Shown: one piece after another, positions 15,984 through 23,694 of the stretch
Layout: each line of letters starts with the position of its first letter
Position numbering within the stretch: position 1 is the stretch's first letter
NCBI GenBank assembly: GCA_016196285.1
Contig: JACPXY010000004.1
Span: 1-38,551, forward strand
From: Candidatus Pacearchaeota archaeon
Lineage (GTDB): Archaea > Nanobdellota > Nanobdellia > Pacearchaeales > GW2011-AR1
DNA length: 38,551 nt
Direction: 5' to 3'
Position numbers and translations under genes: made by a program
Notes under the pieces: generated by a model
Seen by the model: only the letters and a program-made list of their open reading frames with translations
What the model was told of the DNA's origin: nothing
The model's database searches: none

Positions 15984-16190
15984 TGAAGAACCCTATAGCA
16001 AGACCATAGAGCATCAGAAAGAAGAAACATTATTATGTCCCGCAACTGCTCATCTTTATCAGACACGCGATAATTATAATTGTTAGACTATCTTAGGTTT
16101 ATATTGTAATCCTGCCTTGCTTTATCCCCAAGGCAAGACCTTGGGGTATTGGAAAACAATAAACAACCCGTCCGCAGCAAGCTGTGGGGT
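15984..16190. repeat. Dispersed intergenic repeat, long copy
   Basis: Starting one base after the vapC remnant with TGAAGAACCC, this copy carries a first hairpin around GCAAGACC and a perfect 8-bp hairpin CCCCAAGG/CCTTGGGG (16126-16133 and 16139-16146, loop CAAGA). A third follows, CCGCAG/CTGTGG (16172-16177 and 16182-16187, loop CAAG). It aligns over most of its length with 30522-30673; shared blocks include CAACTRCTCATCTTTATC and TGTAATCCTGCCTTG. It lies 3' of leuS on the minus strand. Confidence 0.75.
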
Positions 16191-16226
16191 AAAACGATTA
16201 AAGTATATTCATCTCCTTAATTCTTT

Positions 16227-18941
16227 CTATTCAACATAAATTCCTGGCTTGCCCGGTCTGGCTTTCCCTGCTTTGCCGGTTGGGTCATGCTTTTTCGGGT
16301 CGTTGACTGCATATACTTCAACTGACATTCCGACTCTTTTCGTCAGTATCTTTGCAGAGTAAGTATCGTACTCATGAGGCAGTACATAAACATACACTTT
16401 TTCTGGATTCTTCCGCTGTTTCTCCTTAACTAATGCAAGCACGTGTAAAATGTCAGTTACGGTAGTATCAACTGCGTGTTCCGCCTGCTCAAGCTTCATG
16501 TCAATTTGCCCCTCATCATGCTCTGGCCAAGAGGCAAGACTGACAAATCCATTCTTGCCGAAAATGCTCCACACTTCTTCAGCAGTATGGGGACACACTG
16601 GTGCTATCAATCGCACCCATGAGTTGCCTATTAAATAATAGAATGCGTATAGTTCTTTCTTCTCCATAACCAATTTTGCATCTTTCACAAGTCGAAGCAT
16701 ATCAAAGATTGCCGCAGCAGTATATTCACGCAGCTTCATCTGAGATAATTTCTCTCCCGCATTCTTGAGAATGCTATTGAACCGAGAGATAAATAATGGT
16801 CTGACAGCTCCTTTCTTTCGCATCGTAGCAGCTTCCTGCAAGGTCGCATAAACTCGTTCAATCGTAGCTTTTGCATTCTGTGCCTCACTCTCTCTCCAGT
16901 CAAACGTACCTTCAATGTTTGTTGAGTTCGTCAAGTAGAATCTGAATACATCTGCACCGTATTTCTTCTTGATATCCAGCAAAGTGATGACATTTCCCTT
17001 GCTCTTGCTCATCTTGCTCCCCTCACTGACCACTAAGCCATGGAAGCTGATGGCCCTCGGCCAGTAATTCTCAGGAAAGATGCTGGCAAAGGCAAAAAGC
17101 ATGAAGGAGAGATGATTTGGCAAGTGCAGCGTGAAGGTATGTCTCTGGTCAACTGGCATCCAATACTCGAAACTCTTTCGTAACTCGAGAAGCACCGGTT
17201 CCTTGATCTTCGTCTTCTTGGCAACTTCCTTCATTGCACCCTTCCCTGCATAAACATAATCAAAAAAAACAGTGCTCAGCTGCTCACGTTTCAGCTTATT
17301 TTTTCTAATCAAATGATTGATTGTGTAAAGAGTCATATACAGAGTAGAATCTGAGAGCGACTCAATAATCCAATTTGTATCAAAGGGAAACGGTGTCCCC
17401 AGACCGCGCTTCCTGGCGCAAGGCCTCTTGTCAAGCCATGCAAACGTATCAATGAACTGCGCACGGGTACGTTCAGGCAGCAGTTTTGTTTTCTGCAGGC
17501 ACTCAGCTGCTTTCTCTTTCCATCCTGGTGCATTGAAATCAATGAACCATTGGTTATCAAGCAAGGCAACAATAATCTTTCCGCCGCTTCGTGAGACTGC
17601 CTTTCTGCTAGGCTCATACATAATTGCTGCTTCATGCTTTGCTAACATAATGTGCTTCATCTTCTCCTTAGCTTCTTTGACCAGCATGCCTTCATATGCC
17701 TCACAGTTTTCATTCAGCGTTCCTGCATGATATCCTTCTTTATACACTTCCTGCGTCAGTTTCTCAAGCCGAGGATCGTCTTGTGTAATAACCTGTGTTG
17801 TTTCTACAACTTTGACTGCCGCTTTATCGCCATACTTTGCAGTGGTGATGATAGGTATCACCTCAATCTCCTCTATATCTTCAATCTGAGACAGGGTGAA
17901 TCCTATCTTCTTTTTCTGTTCAGCAGAAAGCCGTTGCAGCTCACGTAAAGCTACATAATCATACGGTGCGTCGCTCGGCACAGAAGTTACAATGCCTGTT
18001 CCAACATCAGCATCAACGAACCTTGAAGGCAGGATCATGAGCTCTCGATGAATCATTGGTGCAAGCGCTTTCTTTCCCAGCAAGGATTCTTTCAAGTAAC
18101 CTATTTTCTTGATGTCGCTTCGCTGGTAACGCAGTTTCTCATATCCTTCCTCACTCATAATCCATATCTCCTCGCCTACTTCTGCCTCGATATAACTCAC
18201 TTCTGGATTAATCCACAGGTTCGTCTGTCCAAAAACAGTTTCCGGCCTCAAAGTAGCAGCTACTAAAAATTTCTTCCCGAATGAGAACTTAAGCAAGGTA
18301 AATTCTATCTTTTCCACAGGCTCAGAGTCAGCATCTTGAATGTCATCTTCTCCCATAGCACTCTCATCATCAGGACAATACAGCACCGGATATCTCTCCT
18401 TAATCAAGTAGCCTTTTTTCCTATACTGCTCAAACTGCCAGCTCACCATCTGTTGATGTTCCATATCTCCTGAGGTAAATTGCCTCCTCCAGTCAACGCT
18501 CAATCCGAGCTGCTTGTATTCTTCCATCATACGCGGAATAAAGAAATCGACAATCTTCTGTGGGTTTGCAAATGACTTGACGATTTTCTTGACTTTATCT
18601 TTACTCGTCACATACGCACCAACATATTCTTCATACAAATTGATCTTTTCTGTATCGCCTGCCTTGATGGCTGCAGAGATGCCAAGCACAGGAGTTCCAG
18701 TAATATGAAATGCCATCGGATAGAGCACATTATAACCTTTCATACGGAGGTATCTGCAGAAAATATCGCTCTCGCTTACTGCTCGTCCATGACCTACATG
18801 TAGGCTTCCAGAAATGTAGGGATAGGGAGTCGTGAAGAAGAACTTCTTCTTGCCATCAGGTTCAGCTTCGAATATTCTAGTCTTCTCCCACCTCTGTTGC
18901 CACTTCTTCTCTATCTTTGAGAAGTCAAGTTCGTTTCCCAT
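16227..18941 (-). CDS. leuS: Leucyl-tRNA synthetase, archaeal/eukaryotic type
   Basis: This 904-residue enzyme charges tRNA-Leu. The class I motifs are HVGHG near residue 42 in the context PYISGSLHVGHGRAV, and KMSKSKGN near residue 635. Between them is a large CP1 editing insertion. DIFCRYLRMKGYNVLYPMAFH and the C-terminal extension are of archaeal/eukaryotic type. The ATG at 18941 (MGNELDFSKIEKKWQQ) is preferred over an upstream start at 18998, which would overlap the preceding gene. It lies 22 nt after a Ham1-like gene and is probably cotranscribed with it and with aIF1A. Confidence 0.95.
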   Translation of the reverse strand: MGNELDFSKIEKKWQQRWEKTRIFEAEPDGKKKFFFTTPYPYISGSLHVGHGRAVSESDIFCRYLRMKGYNVLYPMAFHITGTPVLGISAAIKAGDTEKINLYEEYVGAYVTSKDKVKKIVKSFANPQKIVDFFIPRMMEEYKQLGLSVDWRRQFTSGDMEHQQMVSWQFEQYRKKGYLIKERYPVLYCPDDESAMGEDDIQDADSEPVEKIEFTLLKFSFGKKFLVAATLRPETVFGQTNLWINPEVSYIEAEVGEEIWIMSEEGYEKLRYQRSDIKKIGYLKESLLGKKALAPMIHRELMILPSRFVDADVGTGIVTSVPSDAPYDYVALRELQRLSAEQKKKIGFTLSQIEDIEEIEVIPIITTAKYGDKAAVKVVETTQVITQDDPRLEKLTQEVYKEGYHAGTLNENCEAYEGMLVKEAKEKMKHIMLAKHEAAIMYEPSRKAVSRSGGKIIVALLDNQWFIDFNAPGWKEKAAECLQKTKLLPERTRAQFIDTFAWLDKRPCARKRGLGTPFPFDTNWIIESLSDSTLYMTLYTINHLIRKNKLKREQLSTVFFDYVYAGKGAMKEVAKKTKIKEPVLLELRKSFEYWMPVDQRHTFTLHLPNHLSFMLFAFASIFPENYWPRAISFHGLVVSEGSKMSKSKGNVITLLDIKKKYGADVFRFYLTNSTNIEGTFDWRESEAQNAKATIERVYATLQEAATMRKKGAVRPLFISRFNSILKNAGEKLSQMKLREYTAAAIFDMLRLVKDAKLVMEKKELYAFYYLIGNSWVRLIAPVCPHTAEEVWSIFGKNGFVSLASWPEHDEGQIDMKLEQAEHAVDTTVTDILHVLALVKEKQRKNPEKVYVYVLPHEYDTYSAKILTKRVGMSVEVYAVNDPKKHDPTGKAGKARPGKPGIYVE

Positions 18942-18963
18942 CCACTCTTCTGTAGAATCAATC

Positions 18964-19602
18964 TTAAAAGTCTTTCCACATGCGGAAAAGCCGGACAAGC
19001 GCCTCTGTAATAGGTCTCAATTCAACTTGTTCTTCTTGCTCGTTCTGTTCGAGAACATATTTGCCTGTCGTCTTTGAGATATATAATGGCCTCAAAGGGA
19101 AATAAGGATCCATTGTACCTTTCGGTGTATTCGTCAGAAAACATGGACGAACTGCTTCTTCGTAGAATCCATTTCTTTCAGGAACAGGAGTAAGGAGATA
19201 CAAGCAAGTTCTCCACTCTGCATCTACCTTGCCGCCATAGGACGAAGCCAGATTCTGATAATACTGCAGCATTTTCTCAGCAATTTCTTTAACAGATAAT
19301 GATTTCTCGGAGATTTCTTGAAGAGCATTTCTCTTTACCATGACTGGATCAATTTCTGCACCTGCAATGAAAAAGCCGGAATCATCAGTAAGTATGGGTA
19401 GTGGAGTGAGTGCTGACAAAATGCGGGCTTTCTTCATTGCATTTTCTCTAAGCGTCTTTCCATCTTCTTCAACATCAAACTTCTGTATGCCAATATCCTG
19501 GGGAGTGAGGAGCACGAACGGAGCACCTGCCGAAGAGATAAGCATTTGCATGCGTTTCAATTTCGCCTGATTATTGGAAGCAAAAACCACTTCATGCATC
19601 AC
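18964..19602 (-). CDS. Ham1/RdgB-like nucleoside triphosphate pyrophosphatase
   Basis: The 212-residue protein opens with FASNNQAKLKRMQ, matching the (T/S)xNxxKxxE nucleotide-binding start of Ham1/RdgB. It also has DVEEDGKTLRENAMKKARIL and ILTDDSGFFI, the ENAxxKA and DDSGL motifs of the family (here DDSGF). Such enzymes hydrolyse non-canonical purine NTPs such as ITP and XTP. The C-terminal half is more divergent: the usual SHR and FGYDP motifs are not clear, with NTPKGTMDPYFP in the latter position. Substrate may therefore differ. ATGs at 19602 and 19599 are equivalent choices. It lies between aIF1A and leuS. Confidence 0.75.
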   Translation of the reverse strand: MMHEVVFASNNQAKLKRMQMLISSAGAPFVLLTPQDIGIQKFDVEEDGKTLRENAMKKARILSALTPLPILTDDSGFFIAGAEIDPVMVKRNALQEISEKSLSVKEIAEKMLQYYQNLASSYGGKVDAEWRTCLYLLTPVPERNGFYEEAVRPCFLTNTPKGTMDPYFPLRPLYISKTTGKYVLEQNEQEEQVELRPITEALVRLFRMWKDF

Positions 19603-19622
19603 GCTCGCAGCGCGTGTGGTAA

Positions 19623-19665
19623 TGAAGAACCCAGCCGCAGCAAGCTGCGGGGTAAACCCCAGTAA
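19623..19665. repeat. Dispersed intergenic repeat, hairpin-only copy
   Basis: TGAAGAACCC is followed by CCGCAG (19635-19640), CAAG loop and CTGCGG (19645-19650), a perfect stem nearly identical to the one at 16172. GGGG (19649-19652) can instead pair with CCCC (19657-19660), so two hairpins are mutually exclusive. The copy sits in the 80-nt spacer between aIF1A and the Ham1-like gene. On the minus strand the loop is CUUG closed by G-C, a known extra-stable RNA tetraloop. Confidence 0.68.
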
Positions 19666-19682
19666 GGAATTTAAACCTTGTG

Positions 19683-20036
19683 TTAGAATCCATGAGTAAG
19701 GGATTTTAGAAGACCCTTTTTACGAAGCTGGTTTGCCTGTGATGCATGATACTTGAAGATGACATCGCCCTTGGAATCATCATCTGGCCAAGGCATCACA
19801 AGCACTATATCGTTCGGTCGAAGCCATAATTGTTTCTTGTACTTGCCAGGTACCCTGCAGTTTCTGCTCTTCCCATCAGTAGTTTTGATTTCCATCCGGT
19901 TTCCTCCGTATCGCTGTACAATAATGCCAATCAGTTCGCCTTGGCGTGGCAAACGTACTCTAATGGGCTCCGACTGATCAGGAACCTGTAAAGTCTGTTC
20001 TTGAACCACTTCTTCAAAATCACCATAGTCGACCAT
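19683..20036 (-). CDS. eif1A: Translation initiation factor 1A (aIF1A)
   Basis: aIF1A binds the A site of the small ribosomal subunit and helps place initiator tRNA. The 117-residue protein has the S1-like OB fold: GELIGIIVQRYGGNRMEIKTTDGKSRNCRVPGKYKK in short form, followed by LRPNDIVLVMPWPDDDSKGDVIFKY. These match the family closely. The N-terminus is a little longer than minimal. A TTTAAA box at 20060-20065 is centred 26.5 nt before the ATG, so the mRNA is probably leaderless. It heads a likely transcript with the Ham1-like gene and leuS. Confidence 0.95.
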   Translation of the reverse strand: MVDYGDFEEVVQEQTLQVPDQSEPIRVRLPRQGELIGIIVQRYGGNRMEIKTTDGKSRNCRVPGKYKKQLWLRPNDIVLVMPWPDDDSKGDVIFKYHASQANQLRKKGLLKSLTHGF

Positions 20037-20072
20037 CTATCTATGCACAAAAGAGTATTTTTAAACCTATAG

Positions 20073-20855
20073 CTAAGATGACTTGAGTTCGAGGTATAGG
20101 TGTTTAAGGAAGAGAACACCTATGGGAAGCGTTATCGAGCTCATAACAGTTTTAACAATAACACCTAATATGCTATTGACAATAAATAAGCTTATAGAAA
20201 TACCAGTTCCCTGAAGATTCGCCAAGAGGATAGGGATGCCAGTAGGAAGCATGAGGAGTGAACCTGCCAAGGAGATTCCTCCAAGAATTAGAAAGAAGAC
20301 AATAATGCAGCCAAATGTGCGCCACCATCGTCCGCGCACCAATTGAAAGCTAGTACTGAGCGAAGCAAATATGCTTGTCTGCTCAGTAAAGAAAATATAT
20401 GCTGCAGCACTCCAGAATACTGTAAAGATTATGCCTGGGATAATGAGCAAAAGATAGAGAAGAGTCAAGAAGATACCGGTAACAATACAGAAACCGAGAA
20501 ATCTCCAGAATGTTGTACGCCCGAAGCGGGCAAGAGAATTGTATGCTTTCTTGTCTGTACTGACGCTCGCGCTAATTAGTGCACTATAAATGAATAATAT
20601 GAACATAATTAAGACAATTCCTAATATGCTCATGCTCACAAAATATAGTGGACTCACATTGAAGAGATTTACAACCTCGTTTGGATTAGGATTAAGGAGA
20701 GTCTCGCGTAGAGAAGGATCGCTAAGCGTCCAGATATTTGTAACTAATGTAATAATAAGAAAAGGTATACCGAAGAAGATAAGAATAAATAAGAAAAAGC
20801 GTCGAAAATTAGCTCGATACTCATCCCAGCTTCGCTGGAGAATATGCTCTAACAT
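20073..20855 (-). CDS. Multi-spanning membrane protein (YciC/DUF-type), unknown role
   Basis: The 260-residue protein has six predicted transmembrane helices and a short cytoplasmic start (MLEHILQRSWDEYRANFRRF). The layout is a first helix, a loop with SDPSLRETL, then pairs of long hydrophobic helices with IIPGIIFTVFWSAAAYIFF and a C-terminal LPIGVLFLKHLYLEL. This resembles the broad YciC/glycerophosphodiesterase membrane-domain group. A TTTAAA box at 20879-20884 is centred 26.5 nt upstream. It is divergent from a small membrane protein gene with its own separate TATA box. Confidence 0.7.
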   Translation of the reverse strand: MLEHILQRSWDEYRANFRRFFLFILIFFGIPFLIITLVTNIWTLSDPSLRETLLNPNPNEVVNLFNVSPLYFVSMSILGIVLIMFILFIYSALISASVSTDKKAYNSLARFGRTTFWRFLGFCIVTGIFLTLLYLLLIIPGIIFTVFWSAAAYIFFTEQTSIFASLSTSFQLVRGRWWRTFGCIIVFFLILGGISLAGSLLMLPTGIPILLANLQGTGISISLFIVNSILGVIVKTVMSSITLPIGVLFLKHLYLELKSS

Positions 20856-20921
20856 ATTTCTTCATGCTCAATATGCTATTTAAAGCTATAGTTTATATAC
20901 CTTCAAAACAAAAAAAGGAGA

Positions 20922-21176
20922 ATGAAAAAGGCACGGCAGTCCAAATCACAGGTAGTTTCTCAAGGCCTCGCAATTGCAGCGCTTATTCTGAATATCCTAA
21001 TTCTTCCTGGCTTGGGAACCTTGATTGCAGGCAGAATTAAAACCGGAGTGATACAGCTCGTCATTGCACTAATCTCCATTCCTCTAATGTTCCTCATTAT
21101 CGGAATCCCTATATTCCTTATTGTCTGGATCTGGGGAATAGTCACTGCAGTAAACTTGATTAAGGAAGCGAAGTAG
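20922..21176 (+). CDS. Small TM2-like membrane protein
   Basis: This 84-residue protein has a basic start (KKARQSKSQ) and two to three transmembrane helices around the pattern LILPGLGTLIAGRIKTGVIQL, which resembles the TM2 domain (G-x-HxFYxGxxxxGxxxL). A TTTATA box near 20892-20899 is about 26 nt upstream, and AAGGAG directly precedes the ATG. Role unknown; TM2-like proteins in small archaeal genomes are common and uncharacterised. Confidence 0.68.
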   Translation: MKKARQSKSQVVSQGLAIAALILNILILPGLGTLIAGRIKTGVIQLVIALISIPLMFLIIGIPIFLIVWIWGIVTAVNLIKEAK

Positions 21177-21214
21177 CAGACAACTCTTAAATACCTCACT
21201 TTCCTCATAGAATA

Positions 21215-21727
21215 ATGATTCACGCTTATCTCTCCGGAGACCATATCAACTCAAACGCGAGTGCTGCATTCTCCCTATATGATAAATCTCTCTTTGGTGA
21301 GAAGCGTGGGCAGGTTATTGAATATGCTCCTATAGAAACACTCTATCTAGTACGGGAAGGGTTGATGAGGGTCTTATCAGGCAGCAAGGAGCTCTCCTAT
21401 GATGCTTTATTGCTAAAGTTGAAGAGAAAAGATGCGCGTCTTGGCATGAAATCAGAGGTATTCCATCAGCTAAGAAAGAAAGGATACATAGTGAAAACAG
21501 CGCTGAAGTTCGGGGCAGATTTCCGTATCTATGATAAGGGAGTCAGGCCAGGAAAAGAACATGCTCGCTGGTTGCTTACCTGCTTCAAGGCACATGACAA
21601 AGTAAACTGGCATGACCTTGCTGCGAAATTGCGTGTAGCACATTCTACAAAGAAGAAACTAGTGCTTGCCATAATTGATGAAGAATCATCAGTCTCATAC
21701 TACGAATCCGGCTGGCTCAAGCTCTAG
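21215..21727 (+). CDS. endA: tRNA splicing endonuclease
   Basis: EndA cuts bulge-helix-bulge introns from archaeal pre-tRNA and pre-rRNA. The 170-residue size fits the one-domain homotetrameric form. The C-terminal nuclease domain holds the expected triad: Tyr in FRIYDKG near residue 109, His in EHARWLL near residue 118, and Lys in STKKKLVLAI near residue 149. The N-terminal domain (DKSLFGEKRGQVIEYAPIETLYL) is standard. A CTTAAA-type box about 26 nt upstream supports a leaderless start. None of the four tRNAs in the window has an intron. Confidence 0.93.
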   Translation: MIHAYLSGDHINSNASAAFSLYDKSLFGEKRGQVIEYAPIETLYLVREGLMRVLSGSKELSYDALLLKLKRKDARLGMKSEVFHQLRKKGYIVKTALKFGADFRIYDKGVRPGKEHARWLLTCFKAHDKVNWHDLAAKLRVAHSTKKKLVLAIIDEESSVSYYESGWLKL

Positions 21728-21783
21728 TAACACCTTCCCAGTAATACGGGAATGTTTATAACATTCCTCCTTTTTCTAAATGC

Positions 21784-22719
21784 ATGCCCCTAGATACATA
21801 TACACTTCAGCGCACAAAGGATCAGATACTCTCATTCATCAGATCCCGTGGACCAAGTCTGCCAGTGCATATCGCCAGGGATGCGAAACTTGAACCTCTC
21901 TTTGCTTCTGCATTCCTCTCAGAACTCTATCGAGAACAGAAATTACTGATGTCGCACCTGAAAGTAGGTAGTTCTTCGCTCTATCTCATTCCAGGACAAG
22001 AAGCGATGCTTGAGAATTTTATCCAGTTCCTAAATCAGAAAGAACAGGAAGCATTCCATGGGTTGAGAAAAGAAAAGATAATTTTGGATGAGCAGCTGCA
22101 GCCTGCAATCAGGGTGGCGATGCGGGCTATCAAAGACTTCGCTATCCCAATTCAGGTAATCTTGAACAACACCCAGAAATTATTCTGGAAATACGCATTC
22201 ATGCCTGATACAGAGGTTCCTGAGCTGCTGAGAAAGCACACATCCTCCAATTCACAAGCACTTGTAAGTATACCGGCGATTGAAGTAAATAAGGAAGTTG
22301 AAAAGACGGAACCTGCGCCTTTGATGCATCTGCAAGAAAGCAAGATAGAAGAACCCCTGCAAACTGAGAAACCAAAGAAGAAAACAAGGAGAACAAAACA
22401 AGAAGACTTGGTCTTCACTACAAGCCTTCGCGAATATCTCTCAGCAAAAGACATTGAGATTCTCCAAGTGATTGAAGAGAAGAAAAAGGAATTGTATGCA
22501 AAAATTAGGATTAACGACCTATTCGGCAAGCAGGAATACTATCTTATCGCCAAGGACAGGAAGAAAGTAAAAGAAGAGGACCTAACCCTTGTATTGCACA
22601 AGGCTCAGCAGGAACGCATGCTTGCCCTTTTCATGGCACCAGGAGAATTAGATAAAAAAGCCATTGAATTCATCAAAGATTACAGGAATTTAGTCAAGTT
22701 TGAAAGGTTGAAATTTTAG
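21784..22719 (+). CDS. Winged-helix protein with C-terminal alpha/beta domain, unknown
   Basis: The 311-residue protein starts with a winged-helix-like domain (about residues 5-75: TKDQILSFIRSRGPSLPVHIARD to SSLYLIPG). A central helical region and a charged linker with KPKKKTRRTK follow. The C-terminal domain (about 215-311) has strands and helices in the order KIRINDLFGKQEYYLIAKDR, KKVKEEDLTLVLHKAQQERM, LALFMAPGELDKKAIEFI. The E-x-K spacing there recalls a restriction-endonuclease-like core, but this is weak. A TTTATA box centred about 26 nt upstream supports the start. No named family is recognised. Confidence 0.7.
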   Translation: MPLDTYTLQRTKDQILSFIRSRGPSLPVHIARDAKLEPLFASAFLSELYREQKLLMSHLKVGSSSLYLIPGQEAMLENFIQFLNQKEQEAFHGLRKEKIILDEQLQPAIRVAMRAIKDFAIPIQVILNNTQKLFWKYAFMPDTEVPELLRKHTSSNSQALVSIPAIEVNKEVEKTEPAPLMHLQESKIEEPLQTEKPKKKTRRTKQEDLVFTTSLREYLSAKDIEILQVIEEKKKELYAKIRINDLFGKQEYYLIAKDRKKVKEEDLTLVLHKAQQERMLALFMAPGELDKKAIEFIKDYRNLVKFERLKF

Positions 22720-22766
22720 TCTCTATCACAACTAACTTTAAATACCAGTTTTGAGGAGGAAAAGAG

Positions 22767-23060
22767 ATGTCAAAAAGAACAGTTTACTTTGGACCGCCAG
22801 CAGGCAGGTATGAATCTGCTTCCTTTCCTGCATTTGTGCAACAGATCTCCGAGAAATTGGCAGACCAGGGCAGATGCAATGAAGAACACCATGGTCCGCA
22901 CAGCATCACCTATCATTTCCCAGACGCAGGGTTGGGCATCACTTATGCACGGATCAATGAACATCGCTGCATAGTTGACATAATGGGCTCGTCGTCACTT
23001 CTCGAAGAGATGACTTCATTCATTTTCGCAGAAGATAACAAACCTGCTCAAAAAGCTTAA
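22767..23060 (+). CDS. Hypothetical protein
   Basis: This 97-residue soluble protein begins MSKRTVYFGPPAGRY and has an alternating pattern that suggests a small alpha/beta fold (a helix near SFPAFVQQISEKLAD, then strands SITYHFP, LGITYARI and CIVDIMG). Several His residues (EEHHGPHS) could bind metal. A clear Shine-Dalgarno stretch (GAGGAGG) precedes the ATG, which is less common in this window. It lies 26 nt before rps17e and may be cotranscribed. No family is recognised. Confidence 0.62.
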   Translation: MSKRTVYFGPPAGRYESASFPAFVQQISEKLADQGRCNEEHHGPHSITYHFPDAGLGITYARINEHRCIVDIMGSSSLLEEMTSFIFAEDNKPAQKA

Positions 23061-23086
23061 ATACCCTCTTCCTCAACCTTCTTAAG

Positions 23087-23323
23087 ATGGGACGCATAAA
23101 ATCACTAATGGTCAAAAGAGCAGCTCGTCAGCTGCTGGTGCAGAAGCCAGAGCAGTTCACTGAGAGCTTCACGTACAACAAACAGGTGCTGGGAAGGAAC
23201 ATGCCGAGCATTCCTATTCGGAATAAAATAGCGGGATATATAGCCCGTCTTGTCAAGATGCGCAGAATCGAGAAGGAAAAACCAGCTCCAGCGCCTGTTG
23301 TAGAAGTACAGGAAGCAATATAA
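23087..23323 (+). CDS. rps17e: Ribosomal protein S17e
   Basis: S17e is an archaeal/eukaryotic protein of the small ribosomal subunit. The 78-residue protein starts GRIKSLMVKRAARQLL and has SFTYNKQVL and MPSIPIRNKIAGYIARLVKM, the conserved core of S17e. The last 20 residues are Pro/Glu-rich (APAPVVEVQEAI), an acidic tail not needed for the fold. The stop is immediately followed by the stop of a convergent membrane protein gene. Confidence 0.94.
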   Translation: MGRIKSLMVKRAARQLLVQKPEQFTESFTYNKQVLGRNMPSIPIRNKIAGYIARLVKMRRIEKEKPAPAPVVEVQEAI

Positions 23324-23551
23324 TCATCTTTTCTTGAGAATATTATCAATCTTACGCTCAATGCGCACCATATCTTTCTTTATCTCGTAAACTTCCTGCA
23401 TTCTCTTTCGGTTATAGTAGAAAGAGATTGACTGAAATATAATCCATACTATTATTATTGCACCAACAGCCTGAAGCCATAGTGCTATCTCTCCAAGACT
23501 GCCTAAAACTCCTGGAAGATCTGCCGCCTCTTCAGAGATATTAACCGCCAT
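23324..23551 (-). CDS. Small single-span membrane protein with C-terminal helix
   Basis: This 75-residue protein has one transmembrane helix (about residues 22-42, LGEIALWLQAVGAIIIVWIIF) and a basic, coiled-coil-like cytoplasmic tail (RKRMQEVYEIKKDMVRIERKIDNILKK in part). A TTATAA box centred about 26 nt upstream of the ATG supports it as a gene. The stop is directly adjacent to the rps17e stop. Function unknown. Confidence 0.65.
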   Translation of the reverse strand: MAVNISEEAADLPGVLGSLGEIALWLQAVGAIIIVWIIFQSISFYYNRKRMQEVYEIKKDMVRIERKIDNILKKR

Positions 23552-23593
23552 ATATCACATAAGAGAAAACTCCTTATAATCTTTTCCAACAGC

Positions 23594-23599
23594 CTTAAA
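23594..23599 (+). promoter_or_regulatory. TATA box of tRNA(CAT), predicted leaderless
   Basis: CTTAAA is centred 26.5 nt before the first base of the mature tRNA, the same spacing seen before start codons of leaderless genes here. A perfect AAAACCC/GGGTTTT hairpin (23598-23604 and 23609-23615) overlaps its 3' edge. Confidence 0.6.
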
Positions 23600-23622
23600 A
23601 ACCCTCCTGGGTTTTCAGATTC

Positions 23623-23694
23623 GGCGGTATAGCTCAGTGGTAGAGCACTGCTCTCATAAGGCAGGGGTCCCGAGTTCAATTCTCGGTACCGCCA
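23623..23694 (+). tRNA. tRNA with CAT anticodon (elongator Met, or Ile decoding AUA)
   Basis: The gene folds as a complete cloverleaf: acceptor GGCGGTA pairs with TACCGCC, the D arm is GCTC..GAGC, the anticodon arm CTGCT-CTCATAA-GGCAG, and the T arm CCGAG-TTCAATT-CTCGG, with discriminator A. The first pair is G-C, not the A-U typical of archaeal initiator tRNA, and the anticodon stem lacks the three G-C pairs of initiators. It is therefore elongator Met or the Ile tRNA with a modified C34; these cannot be separated by anticodon alone. No intron and no encoded CCA. Confidence 0.93.
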
